Positions 1-5,946 of a DNA stretch of 7,796 nt are shown here, one piece after another (position 1 is the first letter of the stretch; the number at the start of each line of letters is the position of its first letter). The stretch comes from an uncultured Holophagaceae bacterium (lineage in GTDB: Bacteria > Acidobacteriota > Holophagae > Holophagales > Holophagaceae). Position numbers and translations under genes: made by a program. The notes beneath the pieces are model-generated. The model was not told the DNA's origin and did not search any database. It worked only from the letters and a program-made list of their open reading frames with translations. The DNA is taken from contig CAITBU010000143.1 in assembly GCA_903890595.1 (NCBI GenBank), positions 1 to 7,796 of the forward strand, written 5' to 3'.

Positions 1-1
1 G

Positions 2-904
2 GGCGGCGACCCCGTGCTCTACCAGCACCTGTTCTGGATCTACTCGCACCCGGCGGTCTACATCATGATCCTGCCGGCCATGGGCGTGATCTCTGAGATC
101 ATCCCCACCTTCACCAAGCGCACGATCTTCGGCTACAAGGCGATTGCCTTCAGCTCCATGTCCATCGCCGGGGTGGGCAGTTTGGTGTGGGCCCACCACA
201 TGTTCACCAGCGGCCTGAGCGGCTTCGCCCTCATGCTCTTCTCTCTGCTCACCATGATCGTGGCCGTGCCCAGTGCCATCAAGGTATTCAACTGGGTGAG
301 CACCCTCTACAAGGGCAGCATCGACTTCCAGCCGCCCCTCCTCTTCGCACTCACCTTCATCTTCCTGTTCTGCATCGGCGGCCTCACGGGCGTGATGAAC
401 GGTGCCCTGGCCCTCAACGTGCACATCCACGACACCTACTTCATCGTGGGCCACTTCCACTACGTGATGTTCGGCGGTACCGGCATGGCGCTCTTCGCGG
501 CGCTCCTCTACTGGTTCCCCAAGATGTTCGGGAAGATGTACTCCAAGAAGGCCATCTACGTCAGCTGGTTCCCCATGTTCGTCGGCTTCAACATGCTGTA
601 CTTCGGCATGCTGATCCTCGGCATGATGGGCATGCCCCGCCGCTACTACGTGCACCTGCCGCAGTACCACACGCTCCATGTGGTCGCGACGGTGGGCAGC
701 TGGCTGCTGGTGCTGGGCCTGGTGATCTTCTTCGGCGCCCTCATCGTGGCGACCTTCAAGGGCCCCAAGGCCGAGGCCAACCCCTGGGGCGGCGTCACCC
801 TCGAGTGGACCGTGCCCAGCCCGCCCCCCCTTGAGAACTTCGACGTCATCCCCACCATCACCCACGATCCCTACCACTTTCCCCAGCAGGAGGTGGAATC
901 ATGA
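2..904 (+). CDS. ctaD: Cytochrome c oxidase subunit I, A2-type (caa3), C-terminal part
   Basis: Catalytic haem-copper subunit of the aerobic terminal oxidase: it reduces O2 to water and pumps protons across the inner membrane. The reading frame is open from the left edge (codons from base 2), so the real start lies outside; the GTG at 14 is internal. About 300 residues remain, roughly the last 55% of a family protein, covering about helix VI to the C-terminus. Visible motifs: YSHPAVY at 41-61 (CuB His and the cross-linked Tyr), the CuB His pair in WAHHMF (codons 194 and 197), the K-channel Lys in AIKVFNW (codon 281), HDTY (codons 428-431, Mg-site His and Asp), and GHFHY (codons 452 and 458, haem a3 and haem a ligands). 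The classical HPEVY Glu is Ala, and the preceding Tyr-Ser pair is the signature of A2-type oxidases such as that of Rhodothermus. The stop overlaps the ctaE start (ATGA). Confidence 0.97.
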   Translation, partial: GGDPVLYQHLFWIYSHPAVYIMILPAMGVISEIIPTFTKRTIFGYKAIAFSSMSIAGVGSLVWAHHMFTSGLSGFALMLFSLLTMIVAVPSAIKVFNWVSTLYKGSIDFQPPLLFALTFIFLFCIGGLTGVMNGALALNVHIHDTYFIVGHFHYVMFGGTGMALFAALLYWFPKMFGKMYSKKAIYVSWFPMFVGFNMLYFGMLILGMMGMPRRYYVHLPQYHTLHVVATVGSWLLVLGLVIFFGALIVATFKGPKAEANPWGGVTLEWTVPSPPPLENFDVIPTITHDPYHFPQQEVES

Positions 905-1503
905 GCGGGCATGTCCATCGCGACGACCTGGGCTCACGCCTCGGCATGTGGCTGTTCCTGGTCACTGAGATGGTTCTCTTCGGAGGCCTTTTCATCGGCT
1001 ACTCCTACATGCGCCATCGCTACCCCGCCGAGTTCCACCACGGCGGCGGTGAGCTGAACGCCACCCTGGGCATCATCAACACCATCGTGCTGCTCACCAG
1101 CAGCCTGACGGTGGTGCTGGCCATCGTGGCCGTCCAGCGGGCCGAGAAGAAGCGGGCCATCGCCCTCCTCTGGACCACCCTGGCCCTGGGCTGCACCTTC
1201 CTGGTGATCAAGGGCTTCGAGTGGAGCGCCAAGTTCCACCACGGCCTCTACCCCAACGCGCCTCACCTGGCGACCCTCCCTCCCGGTGAACAGGTCTTTT
1301 TTGGCCTCTACTTCACCATGACCGGTCTGCATGGCCTCCATGTCATCGTGGGCCTGTCGGTCCTGGGTGTCCTGCTCCACTGGGTCGCCACGGATCGCAT
1401 CCGCCAGGACCGGTACATCCATCTGGAGAACGGCGGCCTCTACTGGCATCTGGTGGACGTGATCTGGATCTTCCTCCTCCCGCTGTTCTACCTCGCTGCG
1501 TAA
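901..1503 (+). CDS. ctaE: Cytochrome c oxidase subunit III
   Basis: Integral membrane subunit III, which binds subunit I and supports sustained proton uptake and enzyme stability; it carries no redox metal. The protein has 200 residues, the size of the short bacterial form with five transmembrane helices rather than seven. Hydrophobic segments lie at about 12-34, 55-78, 87-105, 132-160 and 180-199. Family marks are WLFLVTEMVLFGGLF with Glu23 in the first helix, FTMTGLHGLHVIVG at about 138-151, and the C-terminal WHLVDVIWIFLLPLFYL. The ATG overlaps the ctaD stop by four bases and is preceded by a strong Shine-Dalgarno AGGAGGT at 888-894, so translation is probably coupled to ctaD. The homologous quinol oxidase subunit CyoC is an alternative by fold, but the neighbouring CuA subunit makes this a cytochrome c oxidase. 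Confidence 0.96.
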   Translation: MSGHVHRDDLGSRLGMWLFLVTEMVLFGGLFIGYSYMRHRYPAEFHHGGGELNATLGIINTIVLLTSSLTVVLAIVAVQRAEKKRAIALLWTTLALGCTFLVIKGFEWSAKFHHGLYPNAPHLATLPPGEQVFFGLYFTMTGLHGLHVIVGLSVLGVLLHWVATDRIRQDRYIHLENGGLYWHLVDVIWIFLLPLFYLAA

Positions 1504-1513
1504 GGAGATTCCC

Positions 1514-1816
1514 ATGAGCGAACACTCCGCACACACCGCTGAGCACCCCGTCGCCCACCCAGGCTACGGCACCTTCATCGGGGTCTGGGTCCTCCTCCTG
1601 CTCCTCACAGCGGGCTTGGTCAGCCTCAGCCACCTGGGCCAGACGGCAGCGGTATGGGGGCTTCTGATCCTCACGCCCCTCAAGGCAAGCCTGGTCTTCT
1701 ACTACTTCATGCACCTCAAGTACGAGGGTCCGCTGTTCAAGATCGTCCTGCTCGTGACCCTCGGGACGCTGCTCATCTTCTTCGCCCTGCTCTTCTCTGA
1801 CGTCGCTTTCCGCTGA
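1514..1816 (+). CDS. ctaF: Cytochrome c oxidase subunit IV, prokaryotic type
   Basis: Small accessory membrane subunit of bacterial haem-copper oxidases (COX4_pro/CyoD-like family), thought to help assemble or stabilise the CuB centre of subunit I. It has 100 residues, with a His-rich polar N-terminus (1-16) followed by three hydrophobic helices at about 19-39, 44-66 and 74-94. The stretch LKASLVFYYFMHLKYE at about 56-71 is the most family-typical part. It starts 10 bases after ctaE, and its Shine-Dalgarno AAGGAGA (1502-1508) overlaps the ctaE stop codon. The family is weakly conserved, so the call rests on size, topology, that central motif and the position between subunits III and II. Confidence 0.92.
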   Translation: MSEHSAHTAEHPVAHPGYGTFIGVWVLLLLLTAGLVSLSHLGQTAAVWGLLILTPLKASLVFYYFMHLKYEGPLFKIVLLVTLGTLLIFFALLFSDVAFR

Positions 1817-1823
1817 GGCTCCC

Positions 1824-2780
1824 ATGGACTGGATGAACCAAGCCGCCGTATCGGCCCAGAAGTCCGACGCGGTCTTCTTCTACGTGTTCGGCCTCTCTGT
1901 GGTGTTCCTCGTCTTCATCACGGTGCTGATGATCTATTTCGTGGTGCGCTACAGCAAGAAGCGCCACCCCGTAGCCGTGCAGATCGAGGGCCATTTGGGC
2001 CTGGAAATCCTCTGGACCACGGTCCCCCTGGTGCTGTTCCTCTCGATCTTCTACTACGGCTGGACCAACTTCGAGTACATGCGCCTGGCCCCCCGGGACG
2101 CGATGGCTGTGAAGGTGATGGCCCGCCAGTGGAGCTGGTCCTTCGAGTACCCCAATGGCAAGCAGACCAAGGTCCTCTTCGCCCCTCTGGGCAAGCCCAT
2201 GAAGATGGAGGTCCGCAGCGCCGACGTGATCCACGGCTTCTACGTGCCCTCCTTCCGCATCAAGATCGACGCTGTGCCCTCTCGCACCAACACCACCTGG
2301 TTCCAGGCCACCAAGCCCGGCTCCTATGACATCGAGTGCACGGTCATCTGCGGCAACGACCACAGCCTCATGCTCAGCAAGGTCATCGTGGTGCCCGAGG
2401 AGGAGTTCAAGGCCTGGTACTTCGGTGGCGAGGATGCCCCGGAGCCTGGCAAGTCTTTCCGGGCCACCGAGGCCCACCCTGATCTCAAGGACATGCCCCG
2501 GGGCCTGGCCGTGCTCCAGGCCAAGGGCTGCCTGGCCTGCCACTCCGTGGACGGCAAGCCCAAGGTCGGCCCCACCCTCAAGGCCATCTACGGCCGGGAT
2601 GAGCAGGTCCTGGTGGCGGGCAACCTCCGCACCGTGATCGTCGACGACGCCTACCTGCGGCGCTCCATCACCACCCCCATGGCCCAGGTCGTCAAAGGCT
2701 ACCCGGCGGCCATGCCGCAGCCCAGCCTCAGCCCCCAGGAGCTCGACGAGGTCGTGGGCTACATCAAGTCCCTCAACTAG
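1824..2780 (+). CDS. ctaC: Cytochrome c oxidase subunit II with fused cytochrome c domain (caa3 type)
   Basis: Electron-entry subunit: the fused haem c passes electrons to the binuclear CuA centre and on to haem a. The 318 residues comprise two helices (about 17-43 and 62-80), a periplasmic cupredoxin domain (about 95-195) and a class I cytochrome c domain (about 222-318). CuA ligands are His137, Cys172, Cys176, His180 and Met183; Trp103 in RQWSWSFEYP matches the electron-entry Trp. The haem site is CLACH (236-240), with Met297 in YPAAMP as likely sixth ligand. The CuA loop reads CTVICGNDHSLM, whereas the usual pattern is C-x-E-x-C: position 174 is Val, so the Glu that normally ligates Mg/Mn is gone. 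There is no cleavable signal peptide or lipobox; helix 1 probably acts as the anchor. The start follows ctaF by 7 bases with a modest GAGG site overlapping the ctaF stop. The position after subunit IV is unusual; in many operons subunit II comes first. Confidence 0.97.
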   Translation: MDWMNQAAVSAQKSDAVFFYVFGLSVVFLVFITVLMIYFVVRYSKKRHPVAVQIEGHLGLEILWTTVPLVLFLSIFYYGWTNFEYMRLAPRDAMAVKVMARQWSWSFEYPNGKQTKVLFAPLGKPMKMEVRSADVIHGFYVPSFRIKIDAVPSRTNTTWFQATKPGSYDIECTVICGNDHSLMLSKVIVVPEEEFKAWYFGGEDAPEPGKSFRATEAHPDLKDMPRGLAVLQAKGCLACHSVDGKPKVGPTLKAIYGRDEQVLVAGNLRTVIVDDAYLRRSITTPMAQVVKGYPAAMPQPSLSPQELDEVVGYIKSLN

Positions 2781-2792
2781 CCAGGACCACCC

Positions 2793-3686
2793 GTGACCGC
2801 CGCCGCCCTGCCCGCCCCCCGCACCAACCCCGTCACCCTCCTCCTGGAGCTGACGAAGCTGAGTATCTCCGGCGCCTCGACCTTCACGGCCGCCGCTGGC
2901 TACGTGGCCTTCCGCCGGGGCGGCGACCTGGGCCTGGTGACCACCCTCCTGGGGATTCTCCTGCTGGCCATGGGCAGCAGCGCCCTCAACGAGGTGCAGG
3001 AGCACAAGCACGACGCCCGCATGCCCCGCACCGCCCAGCGCCCCATCCCCCGGGGCGACATCACCCCGGGCCGCGCAACGGTCCTGGCTGTCACCATGGC
3101 TGTCGCCGGGTTCCTGGTCCTGCTGACAGCCCACAACCTCACCTCGGCCCTCCTCGGTGCCCTGGCCCTGGCCTGGTACAACGGCTTCTACACCCCCCTC
3201 AAGCGCCTCAGCGCCTTCGCCGTGGTGCCGGGCTCCCTCATCGGTGCGCTGCCCCCGGCCATCGGCTGGACCGCCGCGGGGGGTACGGTGTCAGACCCCA
3301 CGGTGCTGGCCCTGGCCTTCGTGTTCTTCATCTGGCAGGTGCCCCACTTCTGGCTGCTGGTGGGCCTCCACGCCGAGGGCTATGAGCAGGCCGGGTTCCC
3401 CACCCTGGTGAGCGTCTTTGGCCGGGACCGGTTGGCCCGCCTGACCTTCACCTGGACCTGCGGCACCGCCGCCGCCTGCGGCCTGCTGCCCATCTTCCGG
3501 GTGCTGAACACGTGGCCCGCAGAAGTGATGCTGGGCCTGGGTGCCGCCTGGCTCGTAGCTGGGTCCGTGCCCCTCCTGAAGACCGGCCAGGACGCCGTCC
3601 TGACCCGCCGGGTCTTCATGAACATCAACATCTTCGCCCTGGTGCTCACCGCGGCGGTGATCCTGGATCCGTTTTTCGGGCGGTAA
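2793..3686 (+). CDS. ctaB: Protohaem IX farnesyltransferase (haem O synthase)
   Basis: Inner-membrane prenyltransferase of the UbiA superfamily that attaches a farnesyl group to haem b to give haem O, the precursor of haem A used by the oxidase encoded just upstream. The length of 297 residues fits the family. The first acidic motif is N66-x3-E70-x3-D74 followed by MPRTAQRPIP; the usual NxxxD Asp is Glu here, a conservative exchange. Further marks are YTPLKR, VPGSLIGALPPAIGW and the FIWQVPHFW stretch, and the rest is a succession of hydrophobic helices. The GTG start at 2793 has AGGA at 2783-2786, six bases upstream, and lies 12 bases after the ctaC stop, so it is probably the last gene of the oxidase operon. 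Haem A synthase (ctaA) is not in the window. Confidence 0.95.
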   Translation: MTAAALPAPRTNPVTLLLELTKLSISGASTFTAAAGYVAFRRGGDLGLVTTLLGILLLAMGSSALNEVQEHKHDARMPRTAQRPIPRGDITPGRATVLAVTMAVAGFLVLLTAHNLTSALLGALALAWYNGFYTPLKRLSAFAVVPGSLIGALPPAIGWTAAGGTVSDPTVLALAFVFFIWQVPHFWLLVGLHAEGYEQAGFPTLVSVFGRDRLARLTFTWTCGTAAACGLLPIFRVLNTWPAEVMLGLGAAWLVAGSVPLLKTGQDAVLTRRVFMNINIFALVLTAAVILDPFFGR

Positions 3687-3691
3687 GCACA

Positions 3692-3709
3692 CATCCCATC
3701 AGAGGGATG
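3692..3709. terminator. Possible hairpin between convergent genes
   Basis: CATCCC (3692-3697) and GGGATG (3704-3709) form a 6-bp stem with a six-base loop, six bases after the ctaB stop and overlapping the last codons of the convergent ATPase gene. There is no T-tract on either strand, so it is not a classical intrinsic terminator. Its place at the only convergent junction is the main argument for a bidirectional role. Confidence 0.25.
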
Positions 3710-4856
3710 CGTTCCACTCCCCTGCCCAGAGGCGCTTCAGGAATTCGAGAACGGGCAAAACGAGGATGCCGCTTTCGAGTCTCCGGGCTCGTGCTTCCAG
3801 ACACACCAGGATGCGGGTCTCTATGCCTGGGTGATCCACACAGATCTGCTCCAGCCCATTGAGGTGCTGAGGGCGCACCCGGGTCACCCCCTTGATTTCA
3901 ATGGCCACCCGGTCGCCCAGCACGAAGTCCACTTCGATGCCACTGGCCAGGCGCCAGTAACGAATGGAGTAGTGGCGTTCAGAGTAAGCGGAGTGGGCAT
4001 GCAGCTCGTGGCAGATCCAGTTCTCGAAGGCTTTGCCGAAGGCCTCCTGGCCAGGTTGTAGGTCCTGGCGCCGGATCAGATGGTTCACGCACCCCACATC
4101 TCTGTAGTAGAACTTCGGGGCTCGCACCACCCGCCGCTTCTCGCGCTCCGTGTAGGCAGGCACGAAAGCACCAAGCAGCGAGTCCACCAGAATCTGGTAG
4201 TGCTCCTTGGCCGTGGGCGCCGACACGCCGCACTCTCTTGCGATGTTTTCGAAGTTCACGATCTCTGTGTCGCCCAAGGCAGAGGCCCTGAGGAAGTCAT
4301 GGAACGCTGACAGGTTCCGAACCAACCCCTCCTGGGCCACTTCCAAGCGCAGGTAGTCTTCGACATAGGCCCGAAGCATTCGCTCCGGCCGGACAGCCAG
4401 GTGGTGGCGCGGGAGAACCCCTGCACTCACAAACCGCTGAACTTGGGCGTCGGCCCCCATCTCGGCACTGGTAAGCCCATACATCTCATAGCGCACGGCC
4501 CTTCCGCCTAGGAGGTTGGCGTGCCCCCGCCGGAGCTTCCGTGCGCTCGATCCGCACAGACCGAAGACTTGCCCATCCTCCACCATCAGGCGCTGGACCT
4601 CATCCAACAGCTGGGGCACCTTCTGGATTTCATCAATGATGACCACCCGAGGCCGCTCAGCCATGGCCCTCAGTTCCTCCCCCAGGCTCTCAGGATTGCG
4701 GGTGAACCGAGTGAAGTCTGAGCTCTTGAGCAGGTCGTAACGAAGGGCCTCCGGAAACTGCTCCTGGAGAAAGGTGGTCTTCCCAGTCTGCCGAGGCCCC
4801 CATAGGAAGAATGTTTCCTGGGTATCGGGCGTGAGGGGGATGGCTCGCAAGATCAT
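3699..4856 (-). CDS. AAA_14/DUF4143-family ATP-binding protein
   Basis: Putative P-loop ATPase of the large, poorly characterised AAA_14 + DUF4143 family; no substrate is established, and none can be deduced here. The 385-residue protein is intact and of family-typical size. The N-terminal ATPase domain has Walker A GPRQTGKTT (20-28), Walker B VVIIDEIQ (71-78), and the sensor-like CGSSARKLRRG (101-111) followed by ANLLGGRA. A winged-helix-like segment follows at about 183-228 (IARECGVSAPTAKEHY). The C-terminal domain contains FYYRDVGCVNHL, GKAFENWICHEL, then GIEVDF...VAIEIKG with Glu308, Asp310, Glu320 and Lys322 in the arrangement of a PD-(D/E)xK nuclease-like fold; activity is not implied. 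The ATG is the only in-frame start after the upstream stop (4866-4868), and no Shine-Dalgarno precedes it. The gene runs against both flanking operons and is less GC-rich (line 4681-4740 has 34/60 G+C, against 43/60 at 2521-2580), which suggests horizontal acquisition. Confidence 0.9.
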   Translation of the reverse strand: MILRAIPLTPDTQETFFLWGPRQTGKTTFLQEQFPEALRYDLLKSSDFTRFTRNPESLGEELRAMAERPRVVIIDEIQKVPQLLDEVQRLMVEDGQVFGLCGSSARKLRRGHANLLGGRAVRYEMYGLTSAEMGADAQVQRFVSAGVLPRHHLAVRPERMLRAYVEDYLRLEVAQEGLVRNLSAFHDFLRASALGDTEIVNFENIARECGVSAPTAKEHYQILVDSLLGAFVPAYTEREKRRVVRAPKFYYRDVGCVNHLIRRQDLQPGQEAFGKAFENWICHELHAHSAYSERHYSIRYWRLASGIEVDFVLGDRVAIEIKGVTRVRPQHLNGLEQICVDHPGIETRILVCLEARARRLESGILVLPVLEFLKRLWAGEWNASL

Positions 4857-4862
4857 TCCAAG

Positions 4863-4892
4863 ATACTACTTTGGATTTGCATGCAATACCAA
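4863..4892 (-). promoter_or_regulatory. Candidate promoter for the ATPase gene, possibly giving leaderless mRNA
   Basis: On the minus strand TTGGTA (4892-4887) and TAGTAT (4868-4863) are separated by 18 bases; each matches four of six consensus sigma-70 positions. Transcription would start about six or seven bases downstream, at or next to the A of the ATG at 4856. That agrees with the absence of a Shine-Dalgarno site. Most of this promoter lies inside the 30-bp palindrome, so a protein bound there would block RNA polymerase. This is inferred from sequence pattern only. Confidence 0.35.
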
Positions 4893-4896
4893 AGTA
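4867..4896. repeat. 30-bp imperfect palindrome upstream of the ATPase gene (operator-like)
   Basis: The outer arms TACTTTGG (4867-4874) and CCAAAGTA (4889-4896) are exact inverted repeats. Between them sits the perfectly symmetric core TTGCATGCAA (4877-4886), separated from each arm by two non-matching bases; 26 of 30 positions obey the symmetry about one centre. It begins 10 bases upstream of the ATPase start codon, in an AT-richer stretch than the rest of the window. The size and two-part symmetry fit a binding site for a dimeric or tetrameric regulator; it could also form a cruciform or an RNA hairpin. No second copy is visible in the window, which argues against a transposon terminal repeat. 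Confidence 0.75.
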
Positions 4897-4930
4897 CATT
4901 TATGGAAATTCTGAACGATTATTCCTCTCC

Positions 4931-4959
4931 TTGCAGGGCAACCCAGGACGGTCTAGCAT
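4931..4959 (+). promoter_or_regulatory. Weak candidate promoter for panB
   Basis: TTGCAG (4931-4936) and TAGCAT (4954-4959), spaced 17 bases, match three and four of six sigma-70 consensus positions. They lie 73 bases upstream of the panB ATG, in the only gap long enough for a pan operon promoter. The -10-like part contains one of the rare CTAG tetranucleotides of this window. Nothing else in 4897-5032 was recognisable apart from the panB Shine-Dalgarno (GGAG, 5023-5026). Confidence 0.3.
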
Positions 4960-5032
4960 TCTCCTTTCTTCCTGGACTGGCCGTTTGGTGTTCTCATGAT
5001 TCCTTGGCTTCGACCCACCAGCGGAGACCCCC

Positions 5033-5896
5033 ATGAGCCACCAGCCCTCTGAATCACGAGCCCGGGTCACCCTGCCCCAGCTGCACACCTGGCACCAGGC
5101 GGACCGCAAGCTGGTCATGCTCACGGCCTATGACTCGGCCACGGCCCTGCTGGCGGATGCCGCCGGCGTGGACATCATCCTGGTGGGCGACAGCGTCGGC
5201 AATGTCTGCCTCGGGTTCGAGAACACCCTCCCCGTGACCATGGCCATGATGAACCACCACCTGGACGCCGTGGCCCGCACCCGGCCCACGGCCCTGCTCA
5301 TCGCCGACATGCCCTACCTCAGCTTCCACCTCAGCGTGGAGGACACCCTGCGCAATGCCGGGGGCTTCATCCAGCGGGGTGCCCAGGCCGTCAAACTCGA
5401 GGGTGGCGCCAAGCGCCTGCCCATGGTGCGCGCCCTGGTGGATGCCGAGATCCCCGTCATGGGTCACCTGGGCCTCACCCCCCAAAGTGTGAACCCCATG
5501 GGCGGCCACAAGGTCCAGGGCCGCCTCAAGGCCGATGCTGTCCAGATTTTGGAGGACGCTCAGCGCCTCGAAGAAGCCGGCTGCTTCAGCATGGTGCTGG
5601 AAGGCATCCCCGCCGACCTCGCCGCCCGGGTCACCGAGACCGTCAGCATCCCCACCATCGGCATCGGCGCAGGGCCCCACTGCTCGGGCCAAGTCTTGGT
5701 ATTCCATGATGTACTGGGCCTGCTCCCAGGCACTTCTCCCAAGTTCGTCCGGCGCTACGCGGAAGGCTTCCGCGACCTGAGGGTCGCCCTTACCAGCTGG
5801 GCTGAGGACGTGCGCAGCGGCGGCTTTCCCGACACCCGCGAGTCCTACGCCCTGCCTGAAGGAGCCCGCTCGGCCGTGGCTCAGTGGCATCCCTGA
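5033..5896 (+). CDS. panB: 3-methyl-2-oxobutanoate hydroxymethyltransferase (ketopantoate hydroxymethyltransferase)
   Basis: Cytoplasmic enzyme for the first committed step of pantothenate synthesis: it transfers a hydroxymethyl group from 5,10-methylene-tetrahydrofolate to alpha-ketoisovalerate, giving ketopantoate. The 287 residues form a single TIM-barrel domain, slightly longer than the E. coli protein because of a polar N-terminal tail of about eight residues. Metal-binding positions are Asp53 in VGDSVGN and Asp92 in ADMPYLSF. Substrate-site motifs are KLEGG (121-125) and GHLGLTPQSVNPMGGHKVQGR (from 144). The predicted catalytic Glu190 lies in VLEGIPADLA, and IPTIGIGAGPHCSGQVLVFHD follows. 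The ATG at 5033 has GGAG at 5023-5026, six bases upstream. It opens the pan cluster and lies 50 bases before panC. Confidence 0.97.
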   Translation: MSHQPSESRARVTLPQLHTWHQADRKLVMLTAYDSATALLADAAGVDIILVGDSVGNVCLGFENTLPVTMAMMNHHLDAVARTRPTALLIADMPYLSFHLSVEDTLRNAGGFIQRGAQAVKLEGGAKRLPMVRALVDAEIPVMGHLGLTPQSVNPMGGHKVQGRLKADAVQILEDAQRLEEAGCFSMVLEGIPADLAARVTETVSIPTIGIGAGPHCSGQVLVFHDVLGLLPGTSPKFVRRYAEGFRDLRVALTSWAEDVRSGGFPDTRESYALPEGARSAVAQWHP

Positions 5897-5926
5897 CCCG
5901 ACCTGTTAAACTGGTTGGAGATTCTG

Positions 5927-5946
5927 AAGGGTTGCTTTTTTTGTCC
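5927..5946 (+). promoter_or_regulatory. panC ribosome binding region with T7 run; start ambiguous
   Basis: AAGGG at 5927-5931 is the only Shine-Dalgarno-like sequence near the panC start. It lies 9 bases before an in-frame TTG (5941) but 15 bases before the ATG (5947), which is long. Between them is a run of seven T (5936-5942). Either TTG is used, adding Leu-Ser (initiated as Met), or the ATG is used with a weakly placed site and a U-rich leader. Conservation of PanC favours the ATG region, but two extra residues would be tolerated. Confidence 0.5.

Noticed and set aside
3010..3030. Asp to Glu change in the first acidic motif of CtaB as a sign of inactivity
   Set aside because: The charge is kept, the second Asp and the MPRTxxRP segment are intact, and Glu at this position occurs in other CtaB proteins as I recall them.
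1773..3134. Long minus-strand open frame of 453 codons opposite ctaC and ctaB
   Set aside because: Low-complexity, Gly/His/Glu-rich translation with no motif; it is the antisense shadow of two well-identified genes in GC-rich DNA.
3699..4856. ATPase gene as half of a toxin-antitoxin pair
   Set aside because: No small partner gene lies next to it; the flanking reading frames belong to ctaB and panB.
4867..4896. Palindrome as a transposon end or attachment site
   Set aside because: No second copy, no target duplication and no transposase or integrase gene is visible in the window.
5054..5890. Minus-strand open frame of 278 codons opposite panB
   Set aside because: Antisense shadow of panB with Gly/His/Val-rich, motif-free sequence.
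5936..5942. T7 run after panB as an intrinsic terminator
   Set aside because: I found no stable GC-rich stem directly before the run, and it lies between the panC Shine-Dalgarno and start.
5884..5946. N-terminal extension of PanC from the GTG at 5884, overlapping the end of panB
   Set aside because: The extra 21 residues do not resemble PanC N-termini, no Shine-Dalgarno fits, and the length without them is already family-typical.
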